From an uncultured Mycobacterium sp. (GTDB lineage Bacteria; Actinomycetota; Actinomycetes; Mycobacteriales; Mycobacteriaceae): 64,000 nt of DNA. The DNA is taken from NCBI GenBank assembly GCA_900078375.1, contig FLQS01000016.1, positions 45,012-109,011 of the forward strand, written 5' to 3'. The notes below the pieces were generated by a model. The model searched no databases. It had not been told where the DNA came from and was given only the letters and a program-made list of their open reading frames with translations. A program made the translations under genes and the position numbers. Shown here one piece after another: positions 32,660 through 42,797 of the stretch (positions within the stretch are counted from its first letter, which is position 1; the number at the start of each line of letters is the position of its first letter).

Positions 32660-33144
32660 GAGCCGCGGGAGCGGGTGACGCGCGGGGTGAAGTTGGGAGA
32701 GCTGCTTCCCACCGACGGCGCATGGCTGGTCCGGATGGGGAAGGCGGGCTGGGACGCAGGCGCCTGCGTCTGCTGCACGGGCGCCTGCTGCACGGCGGTC
32801 TTCGGCGCCGGCGTGTACCGAGGCGTGGTGGTCTCGACCGGCGCCTGTGTGACGGGCTCCGGGGTATACGTCGGTGCCGGCTCAGGCGCCGGGGGCGGCG
32901 GGGGCGGCGGGGGCGCCGGGACGTCGGTCGACGGGCTCACCTCGGGCACCGGCGGTCCGTACACGACGGGGTTGGCGCCCGGATCTTCCGTGATGGGCTC
33001 GGCGGCCGGAGATTCGGCGGGGGCGGGCCGGAGGGTGTCGGCATAGGCAAGCGCCGATGCGCCGGCCACCCCGGCAACACCGATACCGGCCAGTGCCCAC
33101 GACGCCGCGGCGGCTCGGCGGAATCCTGAACGAGGTGAGTTCAT
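32656..33144 (-). CDS. Proline-rich exported or anchored protein
   Basis: 162 residues: a basic start, one hydrophobic signal/anchor helix (about 12-34), then a proline/threonine/alanine-rich outer part with an eight-proline run and PVQQ repeats. In related actinobacterial clusters this position is often taken by an FMN-binding protein; I see no D-x-x-T-S/A-T flavinylation motif here. ATG 33144 lies 17 bp from the 23-bp box that is also found upstream of the ApbE gene. Confidence 0.6.
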   Translation of the reverse strand: MNSPRSGFRRAAAASWALAGIGVAGVAGASALAYADTLRPAPAESPAAEPITEDPGANPVVYGPPVPEVSPSTDVPAPPPPPPPPAPEPAPTYTPEPVTQAPVETTTPRYTPAPKTAVQQAPVQQTQAPASQPAFPIRTSHAPSVGSSSPNFTPRVTRSRGS

Positions 33145-33161
33145 GCTCAGATGTTGGCAGC

Positions 33162-33184
33162 CAGTTCTTACAGCCTTCAAAGAA
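33162..33184. promoter_or_regulatory. 23-bp box, copy 1
   Basis: Begins CAGTTCTTACAGC and ends TCAAAGAA; 21 of 23 bases match copy 2 at 43517-43539. It lies directly before the proline-rich/haem/NuoF-like operon. TTCTT and AAGAA arms give it partial dyad symmetry. Candidate site for the response regulator encoded beside copy 2. Confidence 0.65.
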
Positions 33185-33199
33185 CCGCAGTGGGCCTGA

Positions 33200-34942
33200 T
33201 CACAGCGAATCGTCGCGCAGCCGCCGGCTCAGCCCACTGGCCCGAACCGCCCGGCGCGCCACCGCGGCGCGCAGCTGCTCGGCCGAGCCGATCACCCGTA
33301 CCTTGGTCCTGGCCCGGGTGATCGCGGTATACAGCAGCTCGCGGGTCAGCAGCCGGGAATCCTCCGGTGGCAACAGCACGGTGATCTCGGCAGCCTGGCT
33401 GCCCTGACTCTTGTGGATGGTCATCGCGTGCACGGTTTCGATATCGGCGAGCCGGCTGGTCGCGAGCTCGAGCGCACGATCGGCTCCGGCCATCACCGCA
33501 CGTAGGGCCCCGTCCCGCAGCACCGCAACCCCGATGTCGCCGTTGTAGATGCCCAGCCCGTAGTCGTTGGCGGTGGCCAGAAATGGCCGGCCGACGTACC
33601 AAGACGCCCACAGCGGCATATCGGTCGCCTCGGTCAGCCAGCGTTCGACCTGACGGTTCCAGTGGGCGGCGCCATAGGGACCGTGGCGGTGCGCACACAG
33701 CAGCCGGTGCTCTTCCAGCGTGGCCAGCGCCGCTTGGGCATCGCCGAGTATCGCGGCCTCACGCAGCCGCAATGCATGGGGCACAACGATTCTGCGCAGG
33801 TGCTCGACCGGATGGTCGGTGTCGATCCAGTCGATATGCTCACCACCGGATGCCAGCACTTCGAGCGCACGATCGGCTTCACCGAGGCGGATCGCCGAGG
33901 CCAATCGGCCGATCGACGCCCCGAACCGGTGTGACGTGACCAGCGTGGCGATCGGAGTGTCCGCCAACGAGCCCAGGCCCTCGACCAGGTCGGCCAACAC
34001 CGCACCGGCTTCGACCGACGCCAGCTGGTCCGGGTCGCCGACCAGCAGCAGGCGCGACTCCGGGCGCACCGCTTCGACCAGCCGGGCCATCATCGTCAGC
34101 GACACCATCGACGTCTCGTCGATGACGATCACGTCGTGCGGCAGCCGGTTGCCGCGGTGATGCCGGAACCGCGACGACGTGTCCGGACGGCTGCCCAGTA
34201 ACCGGTGCAGCGTGGTCGCGCGCAGCCCCTGCAGCCGGTCGCGGTCAACGGATCCGAGGCCATCGACCTCGAGCTGGACGGCTTCCTGTAGGCGGGCGGC
34301 CGCCTTTCCCGTCGGCGCGGCCAGTGCGACGCGCAGGCGCGGTTTTCGGCTCAGCTCCGCCTGTTCGGCGAGCAGCGCCAACAACCTGGCCACGGTGGTG
34401 GTCTTGCCGGTGCCCGGACCGCCGGTGAGCACCGTCAACCCCTGCGACAGTGCGATCTCCGCGGCGCGGCGCTGCTCTTCGTAGCCCGCGGGGAAGAGCC
34501 GGTCGATGGCGGGTACCGCCCCCTGCGGTCGAACCGCGACCAAGCCCAGCACGTCGGCAGCGACCTGCTGCTCCTCGAGCCAATACCGGTCCAGGTAGAG
34601 CAGGTCGCCGTCGAGGTGTAGTACCGGGGGCGAACCGAGCAACGGGCTGGCCGCCACCGCACCCAGCCACTCTTGCGCGTCGGGCCATGGCAGGTCGGGC
34701 ATTGCGATCTGATCCTGCACCGCAGGAAGCGCCACGCACACCGAACCGCCGCGCACCGCACGCACCACGAACGCGACGGCGAGCGCTACCCTGTCGTCGG
34801 ACTCGCCGACCATCGCCGTAAGCCGTTGTGCCACAAGTACATCAGCAGCCTCGATGACACCCGCGTCGTTGAAGGTCCGCAGCAGTCCATCGGCCTGTTG
34901 AGCATGTCGCCAGTTCGCGACGTCCACCGCATCCACCGTCAT
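33200..34942 (-). CDS. recD: Exodeoxyribonuclease V alpha subunit
   Basis: 580 residues. Superfamily 1B helicase: Walker A TGGPGTGKTTT, APTGKAAARL (motif Ia), VIVIDETSMVS (motif II), LVGDPDQLASVEAG (motif III) and the C-terminal TIHKSQGSQ (motif V) and YTAITRAR (motif VI). 5'-3' motor of RecBCD. ATG 34942 overlaps the recB stop by four bases. Mycobacterial RecBCD serves single-strand annealing and DNA processing rather than main recombination. Confidence 0.93.
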   Translation of the reverse strand: MTVDAVDVANWRHAQQADGLLRTFNDAGVIEAADVLVAQRLTAMVGESDDRVALAVAFVVRAVRGGSVCVALPAVQDQIAMPDLPWPDAQEWLGAVAASPLLGSPPVLHLDGDLLYLDRYWLEEQQVAADVLGLVAVRPQGAVPAIDRLFPAGYEEQRRAAEIALSQGLTVLTGGPGTGKTTTVARLLALLAEQAELSRKPRLRVALAAPTGKAAARLQEAVQLEVDGLGSVDRDRLQGLRATTLHRLLGSRPDTSSRFRHHRGNRLPHDVIVIDETSMVSLTMMARLVEAVRPESRLLLVGDPDQLASVEAGAVLADLVEGLGSLADTPIATLVTSHRFGASIGRLASAIRLGEADRALEVLASGGEHIDWIDTDHPVEHLRRIVVPHALRLREAAILGDAQAALATLEEHRLLCAHRHGPYGAAHWNRQVERWLTEATDMPLWASWYVGRPFLATANDYGLGIYNGDIGVAVLRDGALRAVMAGADRALELATSRLADIETVHAMTIHKSQGSQAAEITVLLPPEDSRLLTRELLYTAITRARTKVRVIGSAEQLRAAVARRAVRASGLSRRLRDDSL

Positions 34943-37900
34943 GCCGCCACCCGCTGACCGTCGAGCAGATCCGACAGCGCAACCACCAGGGCGGCCGGCG
35001 GCTGCCAGCTGAACACCCCGGCGGGATGACCGTCCACAATCGGGGTGTCCGGCCCGCACATCCCCCGCACGAACAGGTACAGCACGCCACCGAGGTGGCG
35101 CTGCGGGTCGTAACCGGGTTGGCGCCAGCGCAAAAAGCGGTGCAGGACAACGCTGTACAGCAATGCTTGCAGGGGATAGTCCGAGTGCAGCATGGCCTCG
35201 ACCAGCCGCGGACGCTGGTAGTCCGCGGCGGTCAGCGGCGTGTCCGGTTCACCGAGCCAGTTCGTCTTGTAGTCGACCACCAGGTAGCGCTGCCCGGCCC
35301 GGTCGGGAACCCGCAGCACCGCATCGACCGACCCGCTGAGATAGCCGCGCAGCGGCTGGGACCCGAGCGCGCCGCCGCTCAACCGGTCGACGTACGCGGC
35401 CATCGGGTCATCGGCCGGCAGGTGCGACCGCAGCAGCCGGCCCACATCGGCGAGACGGATGTCGGGGCCCGCCTGCCGCCGATCGCCGCCGGCCAGTGGG
35501 AACTCGAAATCCATCTCCCGCAACCGATCTGGCAATCCGATCTGGCGCAGCGTCAGCCCAGCGGCGAGTGGGCCCAGCGGGGTATCGTGCAGTGGCACCA
35601 GCGATGCGGCCAACTCCGCAGCGGGAACGTCAACGGGCCACCACACCGAGTGCCGCTCGATCTGGGTCTGCAGCTCGGCGGCGAGATCGGCCGCGAACGG
35701 ATCGGCGGTCTCCAGCACAGCGTGCACCAGGGTGCCGAACTTCGCGCCGCTCGGCATAGCCGCCATCGGCGACAGAACACCAGGGCCTGCAACGGGTTCC
35801 AGCAGCGGAACATCGCCGACCTCGTCGTCCAGTTCGATCACTTCGGGTTCGCTGCTCACCCCGCCGCTCGCGGCCGACCGGATCAGCCCCGAGTACGAGG
35901 TGCGCCGCCACGCGGTGTCGATACTGCGGTGGAAGTGCCGCTCGTCGATGTCGGCCGGTGGGTGTTCGCGCGGCACCGACGCCACGGCGACGACCACCGA
36001 GTCCTCGATCACCGGCCCGCCGGCCGCCTCCCACTCCCGCAACCGGGCCAGCGCGTCGTCGTCGCCGATCTTGGCCGGTTCGCAGCGATCCGGCACCGCC
36101 GACTCCCCGGGCCGGCGGCCGCGCAGCAACCGCGACAGCCCGCCGTTGGGTTCGTCCCACGACGGCGCCCACCACGCCACCACCTGAGCCTGCGCCCGCG
36201 TCATCGCGACATAGGTCAGCCGGCTGTCGTCGCTGGCGGACTCCTTGCGGCCCAGCCTCTCCACGGCGTTGTAGTCCGGGCTGTCCTTACCGCCGATGTG
36301 CAGGCAGCGCACACCGTCGTCGTGGAACAGGATCAAATCGCGCTCCTGGACATTGCGATTGAACGCGAACGGCAAGTACACGATCGGGTACTGCAGGCCC
36401 TTGCTGGCCCACACCGTCATGATCTGCACGGCCGCGGCGTCGCTGTCCAGGCGCCGGTTCCGTTCGGTCGCGCCGCTGCGCTCCTCGCGCTGGTGGCGCA
36501 GCCAGTCCCGCAGGGCGGGCAGGTTGTAGTGCTCGCGATGGGCGGCGTCCTGCAGCATCTGCGTCACGTGCGCCAGGTCGGTCATGTGCCGCTCACCCCC
36601 CACCCACGACAACACCCGATCGGCCATCCCGTGCAGTTGGGCAGCCTCGAAGATGGCCGCGACGCCACGTTCCCTGGCATGGGCGGCCCATTCGCGCAAG
36701 GTCTCGGCCATCCGGTCGGTCAGCTCGTCACCGCCCGCGGCAAGGGTTTCGGCGGTCTCGCCGAAGAACATCGTCGCCGCCGCCGCTCGCACCACCCCGG
36801 GCCGGTGCGGCTGGTCGAACGCCTCGAGGAGGCACAGCCAGTCCTCGGCAGCCTCGGAGTCGAACACGTCGGAGTCACCGGTGTAGACCGCGGGAATGCC
36901 CGCGGCGGTGAGCGCTCGGAAGCAGGTGCGGGCGTCCTTGTGCTTCTCGACGATCACCGCGATGTCGCGGGCTTGCACCTTCTCGCCGGCGAAGGTGGCG
37001 TCGCCACTGAGCAGGGCACCGATGTCAGCGGCCAGATCCCTGCCGATGTGCGACCGCAGGTCGTCGATCGGCATGTTCTGGATTCCTCTGCGGCCGAACG
37101 TCTCCCGGCGAACCACCCGCAGACGGAACGGATCGGTGCGGGTGGCGCCGGCCAGCCGACTTCCGCGGTGATGTGCCTCGACACGGTGCACGACGATGCG
37201 ATGGTCACCCAGCTCGGCACCGCCAAGCACGACCTGCAGACGATCGACGAGCGCGGCGTCGCTGCGCCAGTTCTTGACGAGGGTCTTCTTGTCACCCGCG
37301 GTGTCGGCCGCCTGCAGATACGTGACGATGTCACCGCCGCGAAAAGCGTAGATCGCCTGCTTCGGGTCACCGATGAGGATCAGCGTGGAGCACCCACTGA
37401 ATGCCCGGTCGATGACCTTCCACTGCACGGGATCGGTGTCCTGGAACTCGTCGACCATGACGATGGGCCAGCGCTGATGCATCCGGACCCGGGCCGGTGA
37501 TTCGGGGCTGTCCAGCGCATCGGCCAGCCGGCTGAGCAGATCGTCGTAACCCAAGACGCCGAGCCGCCGCTTGCGGATCTCCAGCTCGCTCACAACACCT
37601 TCCGCGAACTGCACGCAGACGGCCGCGCGGGAGTCCGGATCGGGGTCACGTGGCCGCAGTTCCGTCGACGGATTCTTCACCACCTCGCGGGCCAGCCGCA
37701 GGGCGTCGGCGTAGCTCAACAGCGGGTCCTCGCGCTCGCGGCCGAAGTGGGCGAGGTAGAGGTCGTCGACGATCTCACCGACCAGGTCGTCGAGGCTCTC
37801 AACCAGAGTGACCCCGGCGTCGGTGTCCCCGGCCACCCCGAGGGACCTCAGCACCAGCTGACAGAACCGATGTGTGGTGGCGATCGTGGCGGCGTCGAAC

Positions 37901-38238
37901 CCGGCGAGGGCGTCGCGTAACCGGGTTCGGCGCTCGGTGCGCTGTTCCGCCGTGCCCGTGACGAGGTGCGCCACCACCTGATTGTCGCCGACCAGCGCAG
38001 GATCATCGAATGCCCGTACAGCGTGCAGGATTTGGCTCCGGACCCGTTCCCGAAGCTCCTGGCTGGCCGCCCGGCTGAAGGTGATGAGCAGCATCTGGTC
38101 CAGCGTCGCCGAGCCTTCTGCGACATACCGGGTCACCAGCCCGGCCAGGGCAAAGGTCTTGCCGGTGCCCGCGCTGGCCTCCAGCACGGTGGTGGTTCGG
38201 GGCGCAGGTAGCGGACCGAGCAGATCGAAAGGCTTCAT
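34939..38238 (-). CDS. recB: Exodeoxyribonuclease V beta subunit
   Basis: 1099 residues. UvrD-type helicase start VLEASAGTGKTFALAGLV, motif II MVDEFQDTDPVQW, motif III LIGDPKQAIYAFRGGD, motif V IMTVWASKGLQYPIVYLPF, motif VI RLTYVAMTRAQ. The C-terminal nuclease has SGSVDAVLRV and YLVVDYKTNWLG with the catalytic Asp/Lys pair. ATG 38238 shares a base with the recC stop (TGATG). 3'-5' motor and only nuclease of the complex. Confidence 0.93.
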   Translation of the reverse strand: MKPFDLLGPLPAPRTTTVLEASAGTGKTFALAGLVTRYVAEGSATLDQMLLITFSRAASQELRERVRSQILHAVRAFDDPALVGDNQVVAHLVTGTAEQRTERRTRLRDALAGFDAATIATTHRFCQLVLRSLGVAGDTDAGVTLVESLDDLVGEIVDDLYLAHFGREREDPLLSYADALRLAREVVKNPSTELRPRDPDPDSRAAVCVQFAEGVVSELEIRKRRLGVLGYDDLLSRLADALDSPESPARVRMHQRWPIVMVDEFQDTDPVQWKVIDRAFSGCSTLILIGDPKQAIYAFRGGDIVTYLQAADTAGDKKTLVKNWRSDAALVDRLQVVLGGAELGDHRIVVHRVEAHHRGSRLAGATRTDPFRLRVVRRETFGRRGIQNMPIDDLRSHIGRDLAADIGALLSGDATFAGEKVQARDIAVIVEKHKDARTCFRALTAAGIPAVYTGDSDVFDSEAAEDWLCLLEAFDQPHRPGVVRAAAATMFFGETAETLAAGGDELTDRMAETLREWAAHARERGVAAIFEAAQLHGMADRVLSWVGGERHMTDLAHVTQMLQDAAHREHYNLPALRDWLRHQREERSGATERNRRLDSDAAAVQIMTVWASKGLQYPIVYLPFAFNRNVQERDLILFHDDGVRCLHIGGKDSPDYNAVERLGRKESASDDSRLTYVAMTRAQAQVVAWWAPSWDEPNGGLSRLLRGRRPGESAVPDRCEPAKIGDDDALARLREWEAAGGPVIEDSVVVAVASVPREHPPADIDERHFHRSIDTAWRRTSYSGLIRSAASGGVSSEPEVIELDDEVGDVPLLEPVAGPGVLSPMAAMPSGAKFGTLVHAVLETADPFAADLAAELQTQIERHSVWWPVDVPAAELAASLVPLHDTPLGPLAAGLTLRQIGLPDRLREMDFEFPLAGGDRRQAGPDIRLADVGRLLRSHLPADDPMAAYVDRLSGGALGSQPLRGYLSGSVDAVLRVPDRAGQRYLVVDYKTNWLGEPDTPLTAADYQRPRLVEAMLHSDYPLQALLYSVVLHRFLRWRQPGYDPQRHLGGVLYLFVRGMCGPDTPIVDGHPAGVFSWQPPAALVVALSDLLDGQRVAA

Positions 38239-41200
38239 CAGCCGTTGCTCCCCTCGGCGCGCAGCATCGGCAGCCAGAGCCGAGCCGCGTAGGCCCCGAG
38301 TCGGTTGTTCTCGCCCTCGTACTCCTCGCCAGGGCGAACCGGTCCCATCAGCGTCGACAACGGAGCGTTGCGTCCCCACACCCGTATACTCGCCGGCTGC
38401 TGGTCCTCACCGGGATAACGTCCGGACCGCCATCGGTATCCGGCCGCGCGATCGGGGTCGTCACCGCAGTGCCTTGCCGCAGCCCAAGCATAGGAAGTCT
38501 TGGGGGGCAATGGAATCGGCTCCCGGCGGCCGGCGTCGTAGATCGCGACGAGGTCCCGCAGCAACTCGACCGGGGCGACGTCCGGCCGGCCAAGGCTCTC
38601 CCGGCGGGGGGCTGTTCCTCGCTTCGGCCTGCCTATGCACACCGCCGACCAGTCCCGGCGCGGTGCATGAGCGAACAACGCCAGCAACGGAATCCACGAT
38701 TCCAGCACGTGCCTGCCGTCCAGCTTCGAGTACGTCACCGACACCAGCCGGTCACCGAACACCGGCGCGACGGTACCGGTCAGCCGCCGCCCCGACCCCA
38801 GGTCGAGGTCCACGTCGATCGCTGTCGGTTCGACTGCCCGGCACCGCATCGCCTCCGCGGCCAGCAACGCCACCTGGTCCCGCATCTCAGCGGCCTTGCG
38901 CCACCCCAGATTACCGGGGGGCAGCGTGCCGCGGCGCCACTCGGCTTGCCGCGCCTCGTCCGGAGTCATGCCACGCAGGATGTCGCCGAGCATCCGGTCA
39001 CCGACCGTCCACTCCTCGAGTGCGTCGATGTCGACGGGCATGGCGTCGGCCACCCCGTCGACGTCCCACGGCAAGGTGAAGTCAAGGGCGCGGAAGAAGC
39101 CCTTCACCGGATCCTTGAAGAAGCCGACGAGATCGGCCAACGCGACGTCATCCGGCGGCGACGCGGGCAGCGGGCCCGAGATGAACCGGGGCTGCTCGCC
39201 CCGATGGCCGGTCACGGCGCGTGCGGCGCTGCGCACTGTCGGATCGAAGCTGAACGCGGTGCCGGGCACCAGCGCACCACGCTCGACATTGCGAATGTCG
39301 AAGGGCTGCAACGGGTGATGGACGACGATGCGCTCACGCACCTTCTCGGCAGTGGTGACGTCGAGAGTGTCGAGCAGTTCGGCAAGCGGCACCGCCGGCG
39401 GGCGCGGCTGACCGGAGTACTCGTTGGCGCCGGTGTAGGTGATGACGAGCTTCTCAGTCGCGGCACCGATCGCGTCGAGCAGCAATTGCCGGTCCTCCGA
39501 ACGGATGTCACGCTCCCCGGTCATCGGGTTACGCGCAAGGGCGTCGTCCCCGTCAGCCACGCCGAGCCGCGGATAGCTGCCGTCGTCGAGACCGACCAGG
39601 CAGACCACCCGGTGCGGCACCGAACGCATCGGCACCATCGTGCACACCGTCAGCGTGCCGGTGCGGAAGTTGGCCCGGGTCGGCCGCCCGGCCAGATGAC
39701 GCGAGAGCAGCGCTCGGATGTCCGGCAGGCGCATCAGGGTGGCACGGGACCCCGCGCTCGACAACACCTCGTTGAACTCCCGCTGCAGCTGACTTATCTG
39801 CCACGCATCGTCGTCGTCGACCCGGGTGAGCGCCTCGATGCCGGCGGCGAGCGCCGACAGCCAGTCGCCCAGGGGCCGGACGCCGGTCAGTGCGTCGATG
39901 ACGTGCTGCAGTCGGCCGACGTACTCGGCAAGCCGACCGGCCAGTTCGACGCGGTTGCTGCCGACGTCGTCCAGCGGCAGCGTGGAGTCGATCCAGGCGT
40001 GCGAATCGTCGGACATCGCCACCCCGGCCAGCACCCGGTCGAGACCGAAACGCCAAGTGTTGTGCACGAAGTCGACACCGAACGGCTTGCGGTGCTCCTC
40101 GTCGAATCCCCACCGGATGTTGGCCTGCCGCACCCAGCGGGTGATGCCCTCCAGATCGTCGTCGGTGAAACCGAACCGGGCCCGCACCGGAGTGGCCTGG
40201 GCCAGGTTGAGCACCTCGCTGGCGGTGACCCGGCTGCCGGCGAGGATGAGCAGTTGAGAGGCCACCCCGAGCAGTGGGTTGGTCTGGATCAGCGACCGGT
40301 CGGCCAGGCGCACCCGCAACTGATGGGCGGGGTGGGCGCCCGGCACGACGTCACCGAGACCGAAGTCGGCGACGATCAGCGGCGCGTAGGCCTCGATGTC
40401 CGGGCACATCACCAAGATGTCGCGCGGTTCGAGAGTCGGATCGTCGGCGAGTAGGCCGAGCAGTACCTCGCGTAGGACGTCGATCTGCCGGGCCGGACCA
40501 TGGCAGCTGTGCACCTGCACCGACCGGTCGTCGTCGCGCACTGTCCTGCCTGCCGGCCGTACGGCGTTGGCGGAGATGTCGGACTGCAGCCAGCCGAGCA
40601 GGGTGTCGGGAGCCCGGGTGGGATCGGCGCCCAGAAACTCGTCGCTCGCCACCGTGTCCGGCATACCCCGCTGCAGCTCGCGCAGGTCGCGGCCGAGCGT
40701 GGCCAGCAGCGGATGTAACACCTGTCGATGACTCGTGTCCTCGCGGCGCGGAATCGACCCGCGCAGTCCCGACAGCGCAGTCCACAGCTCGGCGCTGGGG
40801 TGCGGCACCCAGAGGTGCAGCTCATGGTGATCGGCCAGCGCGTCGAGCAGTTCCATATCGGTGCTCGACAACCTGGTATGACCGAACAGTGATAGGCGTG
40901 CAGGCAGGTTGGCACCGGATTCACGCAGCCGCGCAATGGTTTTGGCGTGCCGTACGTGCGGTGGGTCAATTCCCACCCGGTTGACCAGCGCGCGCCAGAG
41001 GTGCGGTTGCCAATGTAGGTCGGAGTCGAGGTCACCGAGTTCGCCATCCAGCCAGTCGATCAGCAGCCGCGGGCGCTGCCGGGCGTAGGAAGCGAACAGG
41101 CCCGCCAGCCGGCGCGCCACCGCGTAACGCCTGCCCTGCCGCAGCTCCTGTTCCTCACCGATCTCGAAGTAGCCGAGGTGGGTGGCCAGGGTGTGACACC

Positions 41201-41525
41201 ACGCCTCGCCGAGGCTTGCGTCGATGACCTCGAGGAGGGGCCAGGACATCGCGTCGGGCGACCACGGGTCCTCGTCGCCGGCGCCGGTGAGTTCCGTGAT
41301 GAGCGACGCCGGTGACCGGAAGGAGACGCCGGCGCACACGCCGTCGGCGCCATCGCCGCGGCCGAGCAGATGCGACAACCGCTGAGACAGCCAGCGTTCG
41401 ACCCCGCGGGCGGGCACCACGACGAGTTCTTCGGCGAACGGGTCGGATTGAGGCGTGGCCAAGAGCCCGCCGAGTCCGTCCGCAAGTCTGTCGGTGCGCT
41501 CGGCCCGGTGTACGTGCAGGGACAT
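38238..41525 (-). CDS. recC: Exodeoxyribonuclease V gamma subunit
   Basis: 1095 residues, normal size. Starts MSLHVHRAERTDRLADGL, with the RecC signature VVPARGVERWLSQRLSHLLG, a dead helicase core and PLQPFDIRNV, SFDPTV segments typical of RecC. It scans for recombination signals and clamps DNA. I use ATG 41525; an in-frame GTG 24 bases earlier is less likely. First gene of recC-recB-recD, all overlapping. Confidence 0.92.
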   Translation of the reverse strand: MSLHVHRAERTDRLADGLGGLLATPQSDPFAEELVVVPARGVERWLSQRLSHLLGRGDGADGVCAGVSFRSPASLITELTGAGDEDPWSPDAMSWPLLEVIDASLGEAWCHTLATHLGYFEIGEEQELRQGRRYAVARRLAGLFASYARQRPRLLIDWLDGELGDLDSDLHWQPHLWRALVNRVGIDPPHVRHAKTIARLRESGANLPARLSLFGHTRLSSTDMELLDALADHHELHLWVPHPSAELWTALSGLRGSIPRREDTSHRQVLHPLLATLGRDLRELQRGMPDTVASDEFLGADPTRAPDTLLGWLQSDISANAVRPAGRTVRDDDRSVQVHSCHGPARQIDVLREVLLGLLADDPTLEPRDILVMCPDIEAYAPLIVADFGLGDVVPGAHPAHQLRVRLADRSLIQTNPLLGVASQLLILAGSRVTASEVLNLAQATPVRARFGFTDDDLEGITRWVRQANIRWGFDEEHRKPFGVDFVHNTWRFGLDRVLAGVAMSDDSHAWIDSTLPLDDVGSNRVELAGRLAEYVGRLQHVIDALTGVRPLGDWLSALAAGIEALTRVDDDDAWQISQLQREFNEVLSSAGSRATLMRLPDIRALLSRHLAGRPTRANFRTGTLTVCTMVPMRSVPHRVVCLVGLDDGSYPRLGVADGDDALARNPMTGERDIRSEDRQLLLDAIGAATEKLVITYTGANEYSGQPRPPAVPLAELLDTLDVTTAEKVRERIVVHHPLQPFDIRNVERGALVPGTAFSFDPTVRSAARAVTGHRGEQPRFISGPLPASPPDDVALADLVGFFKDPVKGFFRALDFTLPWDVDGVADAMPVDIDALEEWTVGDRMLGDILRGMTPDEARQAEWRRGTLPPGNLGWRKAAEMRDQVALLAAEAMRCRAVEPTAIDVDLDLGSGRRLTGTVAPVFGDRLVSVTYSKLDGRHVLESWIPLLALFAHAPRRDWSAVCIGRPKRGTAPRRESLGRPDVAPVELLRDLVAIYDAGRREPIPLPPKTSYAWAAARHCGDDPDRAAGYRWRSGRYPGEDQQPASIRVWGRNAPLSTLMGPVRPGEEYEGENNRLGAYAARLWLPMLRAEGSNG

Positions 41526-41576
41526 CGCCACCACCGTAGACCGCCCCACCCACCGCCGATGTGCGGTGCGCGCAGA

Positions 41577-42797
41577 TTATGCCGGCGGCGCCGCGGGCAG
41601 GGTCAGCGTGAAGGTCGCACCCTCGCCGGGTTTCGACGCCACTGCAACATCGCCGCCGTGCGCGTCAGCGATCTCGCGGACCAGCGCCAGCCCGATGCCG
41701 TACGGCTCCCGGCCTTCCCGGGTGGTGTGTTCGGCGCCGTGCGAGAACCGGGTGAACAACCTCGCCATGGTCTCGGGATCGATACCCACCCCGTCGTCGG
41801 CAACGGCCACACTCACCTTCGGGCCGGCGCGACGGACCCGCAGTTCGACCCTCCCACCGTCGTGCTCGTGCCCGAGCGCGTTGTCGACCAGAGCGGTGAG
41901 CGCCCGGCGCAACGCTGCCGCGGAACCGATCACGTCGAATCCTGCTGAGCTGTTGACACTTTCGCATTCGCAGTTCAACGTGACGCCGATCGATTGCGCA
42001 TAGGGGGCCATGCTGTCGCGCACCGAGAACGCCACTGCCGAAAGGTCCACGCGATCGCGTGCCGACTTGCCTGCGGCCATCGTGGCGGAGGCGAGCAAAT
42101 CATCGACGATGTCGCCCAGCGCCCGGGTGTCGGCCACCAGCGCGTCGGCATCCTTCTGCAACGCGTGCACATCGGCGGTTCCGACCCGGTGCGCCAGCAT
42201 CTGCGCCCGGGTGTGCAGCACCGTCAAGGGGGCCCGCAGTTCATGGGAGGCATCGGCGACGAAACGGCGTTGCAACGCCAGCGCATTGGCGAGCGGGCGA
42301 ACCGACCGCCGACTGAAAAGAGCGACCACGGCGATCGATGCGAGGATACCCGCCAGCTCGGCGAACCCCAGCGCCATCAGCAGGCGATTACGTCCGGCGT
42401 GGTACGGCGCCAGATCCGTCATCGCCACCACCCGGCCCTCGGGGCGGTCCACCACCAGCGTGCGGTACTCCCGTCCGTTGGCGTAGACGTCGCCGAAGCC
42501 GGTAGCGCCGGTCAGCAGCGGCACACCGGGCTCGCCGCCGTCGCTGGTCGAGATGTGGCCGTTGTTGTCACGCAGCGCCAGCTCCATGTCCGGAGGCGGA
42601 TCGTTGGCGTCGTCGGCGGTCATCGCCAGCGTCTGGAGTTCCGCGCCGATCTGGCGGTTTTGCGCCCGCAGATACACCGCAAACACCACCCCGCCGACGA
42701 CCAGCAGCACCAGCGCGAGCGCCACCGAGGCTTGAACTGCGGCGACCCGGCCGGCTCGTTTCACGACGGCGAGGTCACTGGGCGGAGCCGGTGTCAT
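41577..42797 (-). CDS. Sensor histidine kinase (OmpR-partner type)
   Basis: 406 residues. Two membrane helices (about 20-42 and 135-160) flank a small outer sensor domain of ~90 residues. Then HisKA with DASHELRAPLTVLHTRA (His185), and HATPase with ALVDNALGHEHDGG, VAVADDGVGIDPE, FTRFSHG and GIGLALVREIADAHGG. Overlaps the response regulator gene by ATGA. Given the ApbE/ferredoxin and haem neighbours, it may sense redox or metal state; that is inference. Confidence 0.9.
   Translation of the reverse strand: MTPAPPSDLAVVKRAGRVAAVQASVALALVLLVVGGVVFAVYLRAQNRQIGAELQTLAMTADDANDPPPDMELALRDNNGHISTSDGGEPGVPLLTGATGFGDVYANGREYRTLVVDRPEGRVVAMTDLAPYHAGRNRLLMALGFAELAGILASIAVVALFSRRSVRPLANALALQRRFVADASHELRAPLTVLHTRAQMLAHRVGTADVHALQKDADALVADTRALGDIVDDLLASATMAAGKSARDRVDLSAVAFSVRDSMAPYAQSIGVTLNCECESVNSSAGFDVIGSAAALRRALTALVDNALGHEHDGGRVELRVRRAGPKVSVAVADDGVGIDPETMARLFTRFSHGAEHTTREGREPYGIGLALVREIADAHGGDVAVASKPGEGATFTLTLPAAPPA

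Noticed and set aside
35026..37500. 824-codon frame opposite recB
   Set aside because: Antisense shadow of high-GC code; arginine/histidine-rich with no domain, while recB is unmistakable.
38469..40454. 661-codon frame opposite recC
   Set aside because: Same antisense effect; no recognisable motif and no ribosome site.
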